Positions 10,015 through 22,406 of a DNA stretch of 64,000 bases are shown one piece after another. The notes beneath the pieces are model-generated. The model saw only the letters and a list, made by a program, of their open reading frames with translations, searched no databases and was not told where the DNA came from. Origin of the DNA: Microthyrium microscopicum (Eukaryota > Ascomycota > Dothideomycetes > Microthyriales > Microthyriaceae). How positions within the stretch are numbered: the stretch's first letter is position 1; the number at the start of each line of letters is the position of its first letter. A program made the position numbers and the translations under genes. The stretch lies in the NCBI GenBank assembly GCA_010405405.1, contig MU004231.1:2595249-2659248 (forward strand), written 5' to 3'.

Positions 10015-11748
10015 CGAGCATTCAGAAAAGGACATGTTAGCACGACTGATACCCCGATTGAAATTGCATTGTTGGAAGTTTACTTGGTGAAATTTGCCTG
10101 CTTGTTCAGAAATTTCAAGCGGTGGCGAATTTTTGTTGAACAGTGACGAGGTAATTGTGTAATACTAGTACATCACACAACAACACGAAGCGTATGAATG
10201 AGTGGAAATAAGGCAACAGGTTTCAGCAACGGACAAAAAGAAGCCGAATGGAATTGTCAAGAATGGCATGGGTTAGAGTAGAGTAGCAAGGGAATATGCA
10301 TCATAGCGGCCCGGTGAGGAGAGAGACAGCTTTGAGCTAGAAATGTCCAGTCGCAAGCTCGCAACCAAAGTCCTGGTAGCCTCAAGTTGATGGACTGGCA
10401 TCAAAGGGCATGCGAATGTATGTACCTTGATCGAAGCAAGGAATAAATACCAGCCCTTGGAAGCACTGGCGAGAAAGGCACAGAGATCGCAGAAGATGAA
10501 TAATGGAAATTACGATTGCTGCACAGCTGGTTGACACCGTGTGAGTGATCATCGATCTGATTTGTGTGACTTTAGAAGTTGCAACACCCAGCTCACGATG
10601 CAGTAAGTGACACTTGAAAAAATTTCAGGGCTGTGATTGAGTGGAGAGAACTAGGCTGAACAGTTGCAAATTGACGGTACTCGGTGTACCTACACTCATG
10701 CGATGGAAGAATGGATTCAAGGATTCATGGATTTATGGATGCGCAGGAGAAAACGTGCGCGCAAGCAATCGAGCACGAAATTTACGCCATTAATATGAGA
10801 TGAAGATTATTTGGTAGTGTACCTGGGAAGGAGGTTTCAAGTGTGACGAGAATTGTGAATGATGCAGCGTGTCAATGCAACAATTTGGGTGAGAATAATG
10901 CTAGCTGGTTAAGCGGTGAATATAGCAAAGAGGTCAAACGAGCCGAAAAAGGAGAAATGGAAGCATCGTGAAGATTTTGGAAGAGCCGGAGCCATGTCAG
11001 GCGGGCAGCAAAATGTCACGATAGAAAGTCAAATGGCGGCGAGACGATTCAAGGAGGTGCAGTCGAGCGTCTTGAGCCCTCTCGTGATGAATTGACTGGA
11101 GATGGCGGAGTCCGACGCAGGGACAACACTGTACTCTGGAGTAAAAGCGTAAAAGATGCCTGGTTGAGCAATTGGCATTACCCCCTCGAAACATGCTTGG
11201 GGAATAGTGCTTTGTCATTGGAAACAGAGACTTTCTTCGAGGTAGTAAGGCGATTGGATATTCTGGGGTAGCGGTAGTTTTTATTACCCCCGAGAAATCC
11301 AGTTGCAGGCTAGACGACGCTTCATTGTGTCGTGACTGGCACAAGCCCCAGCCTTGTGACCGCACCAAATGTCGCCCTGACCAATTTTACATCCAGACAA
11401 GCCAGATCATGGCACCGAATGCCCGTCATTATTAACTAGAATTTTCTCTCGTGGCAACGCCATTTCTCATCTGTCTCATCAATCTGTCCATTGTCTCTTT
11501 CTGCTATATAAACAGCCTTTCCGAGTTCCCCTGGTGTCCTGACTTTCAATAACCATACAACAACTCAGATCAATAATCTACCTTACCAGTCTTTGTCACT
11601 TCTATCTAGCCAAATCAAGCGCTTATAGCCGCCTCTTCTGCTGCACACTATTTATATCCCACCAGCCTTGTTGAGCCTCACCCCAGCAAATCTTCAACCA
11701 ACCACACTATCAACACCTACCCCAACAACTCTCATCACCAATATCAAA
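10015..11748. other. 1.7-kb gene-free region upstream of the Par32-like gene
   Basis: I see no conserved coding exon. The frames here are short and featureless. The last 250 bp contain a TATA box and a C/A-rich leader. Such a long upstream region is common for fungal genes under nutrient or stress control, but I identify no specific operator. Confidence 0.45.
11505..11512 (+). promoter_or_regulatory. TATA box
   Basis: TATATAAA lies 237 bp before the ATG of the Par32-like gene, followed by a pyrimidine- and CAA-rich leader, as in many inducible fungal promoters. Confidence 0.5.
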
Positions 11749-12216
11749 ATGGTTTCCTCAACCTACCGCATCACTGAGCCACACCCATCTGTCCCCACCA
11801 CCCACTACATCCACTCTGGTCGCGGCGGTGCCGGCAACATCTCTCACATTGACCCCAAAGGTGTAACATCGGCCCAAGATGCCACCGGCCCAGCCTCACG
11901 CACCAAGCTCAACTCTCAACACGCCAACCACTACATATCCGGCCGTGGAGGAGCAGGCAACATCCACACCAACGAGCGTCCAATCTTCTCCTTCGACGAA
12001 GAGCTCGACCGCCAGCGCCGCATGATGGAGCACCAAGCACCAGTCTACCACGTTGGCCGCGGAGGAGCAGGCAACTACGCCAGCGAGACAGCAGGATCTC
12101 TTGCACGTCGAGGATCTAGCGGCACTGATGCTAGTGCTTCTTCGCGAGACAGTGTACGGCACTCTGTGGAAGCTACATGGTCGCGTCTACGCGGCTCATT
12201 CGCCAAACCACAATAG
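11749..12216 (+). CDS. Par32-like protein with GRGGAGN repeats
   Basis: Single exon of 155 residues starting at the first ATG; the open frame extends further upstream without an ATG. Three copies of the signature GRGGAGN appear: IHSGRGGAGNISH, YISGRGGAGNIHT and YHVGRGGAGNYAS. This is the fungal DUF3602/Par32 family. Yeast Par32 is phosphorylated after rapamycin treatment and controls ammonium transporters downstream of TORC1 and Npr1. Here the protein is predicted soluble, disordered and Ser-rich at its C-terminus, with candidate phosphosites (RRGSSGTDASASSRDS). Nitrogen signalling is an inference from the yeast homologue. The gene has an upstream TATA box. Confidence 0.8.
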   Translation: MVSSTYRITEPHPSVPTTHYIHSGRGGAGNISHIDPKGVTSAQDATGPASRTKLNSQHANHYISGRGGAGNIHTNERPIFSFDEELDRQRRMMEHQAPVYHVGRGGAGNYASETAGSLARRGSSGTDASASSRDSVRHSVEATWSRLRGSFAKPQ

Positions 12217-13535
12217 ACAACGCAGGACATTACACACAGCATTACCACGGCGTTCTTTATTGATGAGTTGATTTGCAAAAAGTTTTTACGGGACGGCATA
12301 TTTGTACCTTTACACACCAAGCATTGCAGGAAAAACAACATATCAATCAGCGAGGAGTTTATTTTCACAACAGTCAGGCCTTCTCGGACAGAGCCATTTC
12401 TTCACAGCATTGAAACAACCAGCAGCGGAGGATGATACCCACTGGTGAGGGCGCCCTATACAGGGACTCTACATAGTAACTAAATAATTCAAAACATTTA
12501 CTCAAAACATCTTTTCTTAAATTGTGAAAATTGTGCAACTTGTGTGTCATACATTGGTGAATATCCAATCTCACAAGTCCATGGAAAACGTGGTCGGCTA
12601 CGAGCGGCTGAATGACCAGGGTCTTTTGATGTACCCCGGATCTTGTTAGCGCTGAGGCGTTTCAATATGTGTTATGCCCAATGTAGAAGGTACATGCAGT
12701 TTGATGCGTCTGATGTTCATCATTTTTCACGGCGACCCTGAACATCATTGAAGAAGGTAATGATCTTCTTGCTATTTTAAAAATTCCATACCATCATTTC
12801 GATTTCTATCAGGTGGTTCTATCCGAGTTACTTTGCACTTGTCACGGATTTTGGTTACATCCCTCTCCAGGGACAAAATGAGTGAGCCATCTGGATGGAG
12901 TTCCCATCCATTACGATGGCTGGCATAACACTTCTTGAAGATTGACTGCTTTAATTACCATCGTATTCCAGAATCTAATGTAGATCTTACGACGCTGATG
13001 AGAATTAAAGCAGGCGCTCTCTGAGAACCATTATGGCAGCCGTCGTCATCGATGGCAACAGTCTTCGAAACGGCTCACTTATATTGTCCCGAAGAGATCC
13101 TCCATTGTCGTCTAGAAAATTCTCAAGAGGTACTTTGAACAACAAGAAAGTATGTGTTATAGTCCACCAGGGGTATGTTCTCATAATACATATTGAATCG
13201 AAACACGTCCTGCGATAGTGATTCGAGTCTTATCATCACTCTGGTCCCAATCTTACGCAATATTCGCAATAGATCTTTCCAAGTCAATTCAGCTCTTGAT
13301 CTTCGACTTTGCCAATCAAAAGGAAAGTACACACACGATTCGGTGATTTGCAAGTCTTATATTTGTTCAAAGTATAAACAATTTGGATACTATCGTTACT
13401 TCGTACCAATACCGTCTGGTTATCGCAAAACGCCCCTAAAAGAGCGTTGATATGCTGCCGTTTAAAACCCCGTCCAGAGACGCCGTCAAGCACAACACAG
13501 AAATTCAAAAGCAACACTGGCACCATATGTCACCA
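12217..13535. other. convergent intergenic region
   Basis: This spacer lies between the Par32-like gene (+) and the P450 gene (-). No frame with recognisable content. It is moderately A/T-rich and carries no clear repeat. Confidence 0.5.
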
Positions 13536-15417
13536 TCATAGTTCTCTCAACCTTACGAAACAGTTCTTCGGCCGATGCGTCAATATATCAATCGCCTCAA
13601 ACCCACCAAGCTCCTCTCCAACATCCAACAGCTCAAATCGCCAAACTACCAACACCATCATCATCTCCATTGTCATATATGCCAACTTGCGTCCATAGCA
13701 CCCACGAGGTCCGGCTCCAAATGCTAAAAACGGTCCAGCATTCTCATCAAACTTCCCCTCTGCATCCAGCCACCGCTCTGGTCGAAATAGACATACATCA
13801 TCCGCGGCCCATGGGGCAGTCTCACGCTTGCCTTGCGTAGTGCGGTTCATACCTAGTGCAAGCGGAGTCGCAGGCTGTACCATCCCAGGGCCATTGTTTA
13901 GTATGAATACTGTGGTGTTTTTGGGAATCACGTGGCCGAGGATAGTCACTTCAGCTGTCGTGGAGCGTGAGAGTATGGGTGCTACGGTACCGAGGCGTAG
14001 AGCCTCGCGCATCACGGCGGAGAGGTAGGTGATCTGTGATGCGCTGATGGTGATTTCGGTGGCACTGGGCGGGCGATGCTCTGCTAGTGCTGAGGGAAAG
14101 GCTTTGTGGAGAGCAGCGCGGAGAGTGCTTTGGACGGTGGGGTTTGCGGTGAGATATTTTAGCATCCAGGTGAATGCGGTACTGCTGGTGTCGTGTCCGG
14201 CGACTAGAAAGCCGAATATCTGAGATTGTTAGTATTGCGTGAAGGCAATGGAACGGAGAGGATTACTTCGTCGAAGATGACTCGGGAGTAGTAGTTGGGA
14301 GGTCGACCTTGTTTAGCTGCATTTGAGTGTTCCCGATGGAGTATATAGTCGATGGCACAAGTGATCTTTGGCTGGGCTTCAGGATCGTTCAGATCAAGCC
14401 TCTCGACTGTCTTGTCTAGCTGGTCCTTGATGAAGTCCTCCTTGATACGATGCGCTTTGCGCTGAGCCGGTAGACATGAAATGAGCCAGTGAGTTGGGCG
14501 GGGGAACGGTGAAGAAGCTACCCAGCCTAATCGCTCCGTCATGGTCAAGACGGCCTGAAGCGTCGGTGGTAGGTCGGAGGATCGCCACTCAGCGAAAGTG
14601 GCTGTATTGCCTGATAGAGAAACTTGTCTCACAGCTTGTAAGCTCTCCCTTGCCGTATGTGATGCTCCTTTACCGCCGGCTGGGCCGAATGTAAAAGCCC
14701 ACAGGCCATCAAGCGCTGTATGACATACATCGGTGGCCACAGCAAATGGGAGGCCATTGGACAACTGTGTCTTCCGTTCCCATAGACCAACCAGTTCAGA
14801 CAGCGCATGATAGACTTGTGGCGCTGCGATGTTGTTGAGAAAGCTTGGAGACATCAGGCCATTCACGAGATAGCGATTTGCTTTCCAAACTTCATTAGTC
14901 GTTTGATTCAGGTGATGATCCGGCAAGAGACCGTCAAAAAGCTCAGGTCCGAATTGGCCACGATCAAATTCTCGTGGTGTTCGACGGGCCATTATATCAT
15001 ATGCTTCCTGGAAATCGGTGAGAATAACCTTGTAAAAGTTAGGATGTTGAACCTCTCGACTATCTACCTAACTTTGTAGCTTACAAGAGATTTGGAGAAA
15101 GGAGCTGGGAACAGCTGAATTATTGGTGATCCTATTCTTTCAGCTTCATATCGAAACCAATCGTACAGTTGATTCGTTTTGCGTCTATATCTCAACATTG
15201 GGATGGTATCCCCAAAGAGCGACCTAGTCACATTTTTGGTGTGAGGTATTCCAGGAAGTGGTTTAGGAAGAAGCTTGACATATAACAATATAGCTAAGAA
15301 TCCAACGGATATGAAGGGAAGTAGATTGTGGTCGAGCGAAGCCCCGTTGGCCTTGGATGCCTCTGGCCTGTTACTAGTGATGTTCATTCTAGTGATATTC
15401 ATTCTAGCGTGTAGCAT
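13536..15417 (-). CDS. cytochrome P450 monooxygenase
   Basis: Minus-strand exons 15417-15085, 15028-14267 and 14219-13536 give 592 residues. The introns are 56 and 47 bp, each with a branch site (CCTAAC, ACTAAC). A hydrophobic N-terminal anchor (PFISVGFLAILLYVKLL) is followed by a Pro-rich hinge. The I-helix is AGHDTSS (372-378), the K-helix EALR (437-440), the PERW motif is at 512-515, and the haem loop FGAGPRGCYG puts the axial Cys at 539. The early region EFDRGQFGPELFDGLLPDHH places it among fungal P450s often found in secondary or xenobiotic metabolism. Its substrate is unknown and no synthase gene lies nearby. The start is uncertain: the first residues contain a tandem MNITRMNIT, so a methionine five or ten residues downstream is also possible. 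Confidence 0.9.
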
Positions 15418-17585
15418 CTTTTCTCGTTTCCGCTTCAGTCAAGATGCTCGGGCAAAAGCATCGATTTATAGTACTCTTTCAAGTTGACCGGTTCCCAAGA
15501 ACTAGATGGGTCTTTTGAAGAATTTGCGTATGGCCTGATCAGAGACGATAGAAAATAGATAAATGTTGACGATGTGCGACACGAACTTCGAGTCTCTGAT
15601 TCATTATCCCAAGTCATTCTGCGTTATGCTGAATCCTGACATTCTGGGCTTTGCTTTTCGTGGCTACACCGGTGAGAAGATGTGGATGGCTTAGAACTTT
15701 GAGTGGCTGTTTTCATATCACAAGGTAAACGGAGACCTACAGGAGCAGAGGATCGCCGTTGTTAGCTGACCCAAGTCAGGCCACTTCTTCGATAGTTACA
15801 GATATAGACAACTTTACAGCTTCTAGAAGTATGTCGTACTCGTACGTTAGCCAGAAGTGTGCAACATCAGGCCACATGTTATGACTTACCGCGATTGGAG
15901 CCCTGCTTAGTGCAATCATTGACTTGCGTGCCAGATCGTGCAACTGCTAGGTTAAGCGACAGTTACACCAGTATATCAAGAATGATGATAATAGATAAGA
16001 CTTCAGACGTTCTACTGTATATTTTGAAGTAGGAGCCAGTGAGCGATGAATTGACCAAGGTACTAAAGAGGAAGAATAAGGTGCGCATAGACTCAAGAGG
16101 AATGTTTGCTTCGTTACTCTTGGAATCGAGTGGCTGTCTGGTTTTTGATATGCTGTTCTTGGTCTTGTGAGCCAGTTGACATTTCATAGCTTGCGGATAA
16201 TTTCCCTTGAATTCCTGTCAGGATGTGAAGGTGTGTCAATCAGTTCATAAATTACACCCCGAACGAGAGCTCACCTGTGGCAGCGTGCTGATGGGAAAGA
16301 TAAAGATCGATCGAGCAGGAATAGCAGTATACAATCCCATGCTATAAATGCTGTTTAGCTGCAGGGATGTAGGCAATATAGGTTGCGCAGAGAAGGCGTT
16401 GTGATTCTCGACCTCTCAGCCTTGTAAACTGAATGGCGGGGATGGTATTGTGTATATTCTGCACCTTGTGAAGGCTCTGGTCCGCAGGTTGTGTGATAGA
16501 CATGTAAATTGGAGGCCATGGATCACTACCTACACTAATCAGTTGATAAACAATGATTGGAACGTCTTCATGTCGCTAGCTTGAGACACCGGTTGGACCT
16601 TGATCTCTTCTGCTGGTTGGTCCGGTTCGTGGATGGGATACTGGAGAGAATCGCATGTTCATGACCTGTTGGAGCCAGTCAACGGGCCGGCAAAATGACT
16701 GGCGTGCCCCTATCAAGATCTATTGCTTCCACCAACGTTGCTAAACAAAAGGTGCTAGAGTTCCCATCGCATTCGATAAAAGATCAAGGAACTAATGAAG
16801 CCTTTGATAAGCAAGCATTCAATCACAAAGCGTGATAGACTAGAGCCATGAAAGTTGAGGCAGGCTGGTCAGTCATTTTGTCTAAAATCAGTTGCCAGCG
16901 CTTCACTCAGTATCGAAATTAATCGACGTCTGATTGAAGTCCCAGAGTGAACGGGAGCAATGGAGAGAAAACGTGGCTCTGACCGTTGCTCTATTCACTT
17001 ACGATACCGTTTGCTATAGGAATAGTAGCTTTAAATAATCTGACAGCAGTGATGGAGTTATGTAGGAGCGGCGCAATTGTGGAGTGAGCTTTTGACTTTG
17101 AAAGTAAAAAGAATAAAGCCTTAACGCTATTCCTGCCAATTTGCCATCAGATGACCATCATACATTGATGAGACACAAAAATGCTGTGTAGCACCCTCTG
17201 CGATAGTCGAAATGGAGAGAAGAAGTTGAAGTTGATCAGGCAGGCAGGGGTGAGGAGCCTTGGGACATCTGGAGCTAAGCTTATCTGGCTATAGCATGAC
17301 GCTAGCGCAAACGCGTCTAACCGGAGCTGGAACATTATTTTACCGCGACATAGCGCGCTTATTGAACATCGCCTTTCCTAAGGAGCCAGGAGCCTCCATT
17401 CCAACATTTGAACGACTTCACTTTTGCATCTCCCATTCAATTCGTCACCGCATAATCCTCTTTGCTTGACATTCCCATCACCACATCCCAATCTAACCGC
17501 GTCGTCAATCCAAAACTCAACCTTCTACTCCCTCGAGAAACCTTACAACCTCGTTCACAGCTTGACAAGCACCCAACCGCGCGTT
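15418..17585. other. divergent intergenic region with a MITE copy
   Basis: A 2.2-kb region lies between the P450 (-) and Spt6 (+). It contains one ~194-bp inverted-repeat element (16689-16882) and otherwise no recognisable gene. The last 150 bp are a C/T-rich leader for Spt6. Confidence 0.5.
16689..16882 (-). mobile_element. MITE-like inverted-repeat element, copy A
   Basis: 194 bp, bounded by GGCAAAATGACTGGC on the left and an inverted GACAAAATGACTG on the right, with similarity between the ends continuing to about 40 bp. It is a diverged member of the four-copy family also at 36012, 40812 and 41160. Its interior, read on the minus strand, shares the GAATGCRATGG...AGCACCT core with the other copies, so it is inserted in the opposite orientation. 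No coding capacity. A target duplication is not clear. Confidence 0.65.
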
Positions 17586-20500
17586 ATGAGCAATTTCATT
17601 GACTCCCGAGCTGATGTGGGCTCTGACGAAGAGAGTGAGGTTGACTCTGAGACTGGTGAACACACTCGACGCAATGGCAATGGAAAGGCTCGGGACGACG
17701 TAGACTCAAGCGAAGAAGAAGAATCTGACGACGAGGAGGCTGCGCGTGCAGTGAGCTTTTCTCCATCGTTTCACCAGTTCTTTACTAACTTTGGCAGGTA
17801 CGCGACGGTTTCATAGTTGAAGATGACGATGACGATGTCGAAATTGAATCGCGACAAGATCGGAAGAAACGTCGCCGCGAAGAACGAGAGCGAGATCTGG
17901 AACTGGACGTTGAAGATCTTGAAGTCATTGGTGTACAAGACGCCGATGATGGCCAGGTATGTACAAGATTACCAAGAGCTGCTCATGTGCTTACATATCT
18001 CTAGCCCAAATTCAAACGACTCAAGCAAGGTCATCGTGACCGACCATCCGCACTTGAAATTTCGGACGATGAAGCGGAACCAGAGGAAGTCATGGGTGTT
18101 GATGAGTTTGATGGTTTCATTGAAGAAGATGAGTTCTCGGATGATGATCGCGAAAAAATCCGCGAGGAACGTGAAGTCGGACGACCAGGGCGAAAGCCTT
18201 TTTCTGTGGCTGGACTAAGATCTGGCTTTGACGAGCGCGCCATGGAAGATTACAATCTTGCTTTTGGAGATACTACAGAGTACGAATGGGCGTTGGCTCT
18301 GGAGGAGCGCGCAGAGGAAGAAGATCGCGAAGAGAAACCGTTGGAACTCAAGGACATATTCGAGCCAGCGCAGCTTAAGGCGAAACTTCTTACAGATGAA
18401 GACATGGCTATCCGCGACTTGGATGTTCCAGAACGACTTCAACTCGCTTGGAAACATGTCAAATTTATAGAACGCAGTCCGGAAGAGACGGCACGCCTGC
18501 TTGATGAGGAAGCGCAGTGGATTGCACGACTGTTGCTTCCGAAGAAGCGACTTGAGGAGTTCCTCCACGACCCTTTTGAAACCGCCATCATCGAAGTGCT
18601 CAAGTTCTTCCACAACGACAAGTTCGAAGTCCCCTTCATCTGGCAACAGCGCCGAGATTTCATCATCCATGAATATCCTCCGAATGCTGACGGTAAAACC
18701 CCCCCACCTGAACGACTCCTGGCACAGACAGATCTTTGGGAAATATTCGAACTCGACTTGCGGTTCAAAGCCTTGGTTGAGAAACGAGATGCCTTGACTT
18801 CTTCTTGTGAAGAGCTTAAGGCACATGCCAATATTAATGACACTTTGATTGACGATCTGCTCACAAAGGCTTCGAGCGCAGAAGAGGTTCAGGATCTGCA
18901 GGACTATTTACATTTCCAATACTCCGCACAGTTAAAAGATGTCGCTGCAATCACCTCGACCACTAATGGGACCACTAGACGGCCTCTGGGTGGAACTGTC
19001 AATTGGGAAGCCATTCGAAGCGGGCCTGCTTATAGCTTTGTTCGAGCAGTGGGCATGACTACAGATGACTTTGCTCGGAACGTCGTTGGAGTAGACACTC
19101 GGGTCTATGCCGAAGATGCCACCGACCGGCCGGACGATTTAGCTGACAGTCTTGTTAGTGGCCGCTACAACACTGGGACTGGGCTATTGGGTCATGCCAA
19201 GGTAATGTTCGTTGAAGAGCTGGCCACTAATCCTCGATTGCGTCAATATATGCGCAAGTCGTTTTACGAAAATTGCGTCGTCGATTGTCAACGTACTGAG
19301 AAAGGCGCGATCGAAATCACTGAGGATCATCGATACTACGAATTCAAGTATCTTCGAAACATTGAATTCAGCTCTTTGGCTCGTAAGCCGGAGAGCTTCT
19401 TGCGGATGCTACGCGCTGAACAAGAAGGCCTGCTCGAAATCAAGTTCCGGATCCTGAATTCCAGCCGTTTCCGTCAGCGTCTCTATGCTCACATTGAATC
19501 CGATAGCGTCAGTGAGATTGCTGAGCATTGGAATAGACTCCGACAAGAATGGGTTGACTCGGCTCTTGACAAACTGGAGAAAATCATCAGCCGTGGTGTT
19601 AAGGAAGCGCTGAAAACCGAATGCGAAAACACGCTCGCTCGTGCCTGTCGAGACAAGTATACCGAGAAATTGGACGTCACACCTTATAAACCAAAAGACC
19701 TGGAACTTGGATCCGAACCTAGTGTCCTGGCTCTTTCCAATGGTCAGGGTGTGCCTGGACGGGATGCTGTGGTTTATGTTTTCTTGGACGAACTCGGTAA
19801 GATAATCTTTGAACCATTGCTAAGACTGTCTTGTAAGCTGCCACTAACTCTGATTAGGTCATCTACTTGAGTACGGCAAGTTTGACGAACTCCGAAGCGC
19901 AAAGGACGTCGACAAATTCATACCGCAAGGTGCTGACAATGGAAAACTGCTTGATATCATCAACAAACGTCGACCTGACGTGATTGCAATTTCTGGATTC
20001 ACCCCCGAAACTCGAAAATTGCAGAAAGAGATTGATGAGATTCTCGATAAACACAAGGATGAAGAGGATGCCAAAAATCGCAATGGCAACGCTGATTCAG
20101 ATGACGATGACGACAAATTTGTCAAACCGGAGGTTGTAATGGTCAATGACGAAGTTGCCCGACTATATTACAACACTGAACGAGCTCAGATCCAGTTTCC
20201 ACAGCTTACATCCATCGGCCGATATTGCGTTGCACTCGCTCGATATCTTCGCAGTCCCCTCTTGGAATACGCTACTCTGGGTGCTGATATTTCCTCTATC
20301 AAGTTTGACCCTAATCAAGATCTTGTGCCAGCAGATAAACTCGCAAAGCATCTCGAATATGCAATGGTTGACATGGTCAATCTTGTCGGCGTGAACCTTG
20401 AGGAAGCCTTGGACAATCCTTACATAGCCAACTTGATGCCATATGTTTGTGGTCTCGGTCCTCGCAAAGCTGCTCGCGTGCTTGAAGTCATTGGTCAAAA

Positions 20501-22058
20501 TGGCGGAGTGGTACAATCACGACAAGAGCTCGTTGGAGATATGGAGTCCAATCTCGCTCAAGCTATGGGTCCAGTTGTGTATTACAATGCTGCTAGCTTC
20601 GTTTATCTCACCTATCAACCAGATGAAAAGGATTCCGATCCTTTGGACAACACTCGTATCCACCCAGAGGACTATGATATCGCCAAGAAAATTGCGGCAG
20701 ATGCACTCAACTTGGACGAAGAAGACATCGCCTATGACCGCCGCAACGGCGGCCCTAGTGCCGAAGTTCGACGTCTCATTGCCGATCGCCAGGAAGATGC
20801 ATTACAGGACCTTCATCTCGAAAATTATGCCGACGAATTGGACCAGAAACTCAACCAGAAGAAACGAGCTACGCTTGAGACGATTCGTGCTGAATTGGTC
20901 AATCGTTACGAAGAGCTTCGCCGCGAATTTGTTCCCATGCAGCACGACGACATTTTCACCATGCTGACTGGCGAGACCAAAGAAACTCTAGCCGACAGTA
21001 TGATACTGCCCGTCAAGATCAAGCGGATACACCGCGATCACATAGAAGTGCGCTTGGACTGCGGTGTTGATGGTATTGTCAGTGACAACGCATACAGTGT
21101 CAATGTGAGCGGTGATCTTCACGTGAAGGATTATTACACGCGAGATCAAATTCTTCCTGCTAAGCTGTTGTTCATCAATCGCAAAACCATGGCTGCGCAA
21201 CTAAGTTTCAATGAGGATATGTTGAAGCGACCATACCTGAAGCCGCAATCCGACAAATTAGCTGGTCAATGGGACAAGGCTGAAGAAGAACGGGACGCAC
21301 GCCAGCAATTGAAGGAAAAGGAGTCCAAGGCAGGCCGACCACATCGTGTCATCAAGCATCCACTCTTCCGACCATTCAATACCCAGCAAGCAGTAGAATA
21401 TCTAGGATCCAAGAATGCTGGAGATGTTGTCATTCGCCCATCTTCTCGCGGCATAGACCATCTGGCTATCACCTGGAAGGTCGCAGACAATGTGTTCAAG
21501 CACTTTGATGTGTTGGAACTCGACAAAGAAAGCGAGTATGCCCTGGGCAAGATTCTCAGAATCGAAGGCAAATACAACTATGTCGATCTCGACGATTTGA
21601 TTGTCAACCATGTGGAAGCCATGGCCAAGAAAGTCAACGAAATGACCAACGATGCTCGCTTCCAAAAAGGGTCCCGCAACCAAACTGGTAAGTTGGATTC
21701 TCAATTCTTTTCTTATCATCAGTGTCTAATATGTTCTACAGAGCAATGGCTAGCTACATATACAGAGGCCAATCCACGGCGAAGCATGTACGCTTTCTGC
21801 ATCAACAAACAATTCCCCGGCTATTTCGACCTCTGCTTCAAAGAAGGTCAAGGTAAGCGCTTACATTTCTTTTTCTAAGCGACCATATTCTAACAGATTT
21901 CAGGTGCACCCCCAGTCACTTGGTCCGTTGAGGTGGTGCCCAATGGCTTTAGGATGAATAATGCTTCCTATCCGAATATGGATGCGCTGAAGAACGGTTT
22001 CAAGCTGATCATGATCACCAAGGCGAGCAAGGCGCAACAAAACCAAAGCCGTCGATAG
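17586..22058 (+). CDS. Transcription elongation factor Spt6
   Basis: Six exons (17586-17750, 17798-17956, 18005-19796, 19858-21687, 21742-21852, 21904-22058) join in frame to 1403 residues, normal for Spt6. In order: a very acidic N-terminus (about 1-150, many DE runs), a helical core, a YqgF-like RNaseH fold around VVYVFLDELGHLLEYGKFDELR (about 690-790), helix-hairpin-helix motifs (YVCGLGPRKAARVLEVIG, about 900-920), an S1 RNA-binding domain (about 1085-1160) and tandem SH2 domains (from about 1202) with the phosphate-binding VIRPSSRG. Spt6 is a histone chaperone that travels with RNA polymerase II; the SH2 pair binds the phosphorylated Rpb1 linker. It is convergent with the myosin light-chain gene, 348 bp apart. 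Confidence 0.97.
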
Positions 22059-22406
22059 TCAACCGTTGCGCGCCGGAATATGAGTTGGCTACTAGTTTCG
22101 TAATTTGATCGGCCATAAATTCATGTGAAAAGCATTGTTGGGTGTTTAGGTCCGGTTGATTCATTGGTGATGGCATCCGGGGTAGGATAGATTTCATAAA
22201 TGAAATAATGCTTTCTCCAACTTGCTTTTGTGTATTACATGTGATTATTGGGTCAGACGCATAAACCTCTCAAAGAATTGATGGGCATAAATGATTCATT
22301 TGCTACACTATCTGGCGTACAGAGGACATGCAATTACCCTCCCAACGCCAAAAAATCAAAAACCACTCCATGCCTACAAAACACAACTCTACCATGCTAC
22401 GATACC
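22059..22406. other. convergent 3' spacer
   Basis: 348 bp between the stop codons of Spt6 and the myosin light-chain gene. It holds only 3' ends; no gene seen. Confidence 0.6.

Noticed and set aside
13536-22058. A secondary-metabolite cluster around the P450
   Set aside because: Neighbours are a Par32-like protein and Spt6; no synthase, transporter or tailoring genes.
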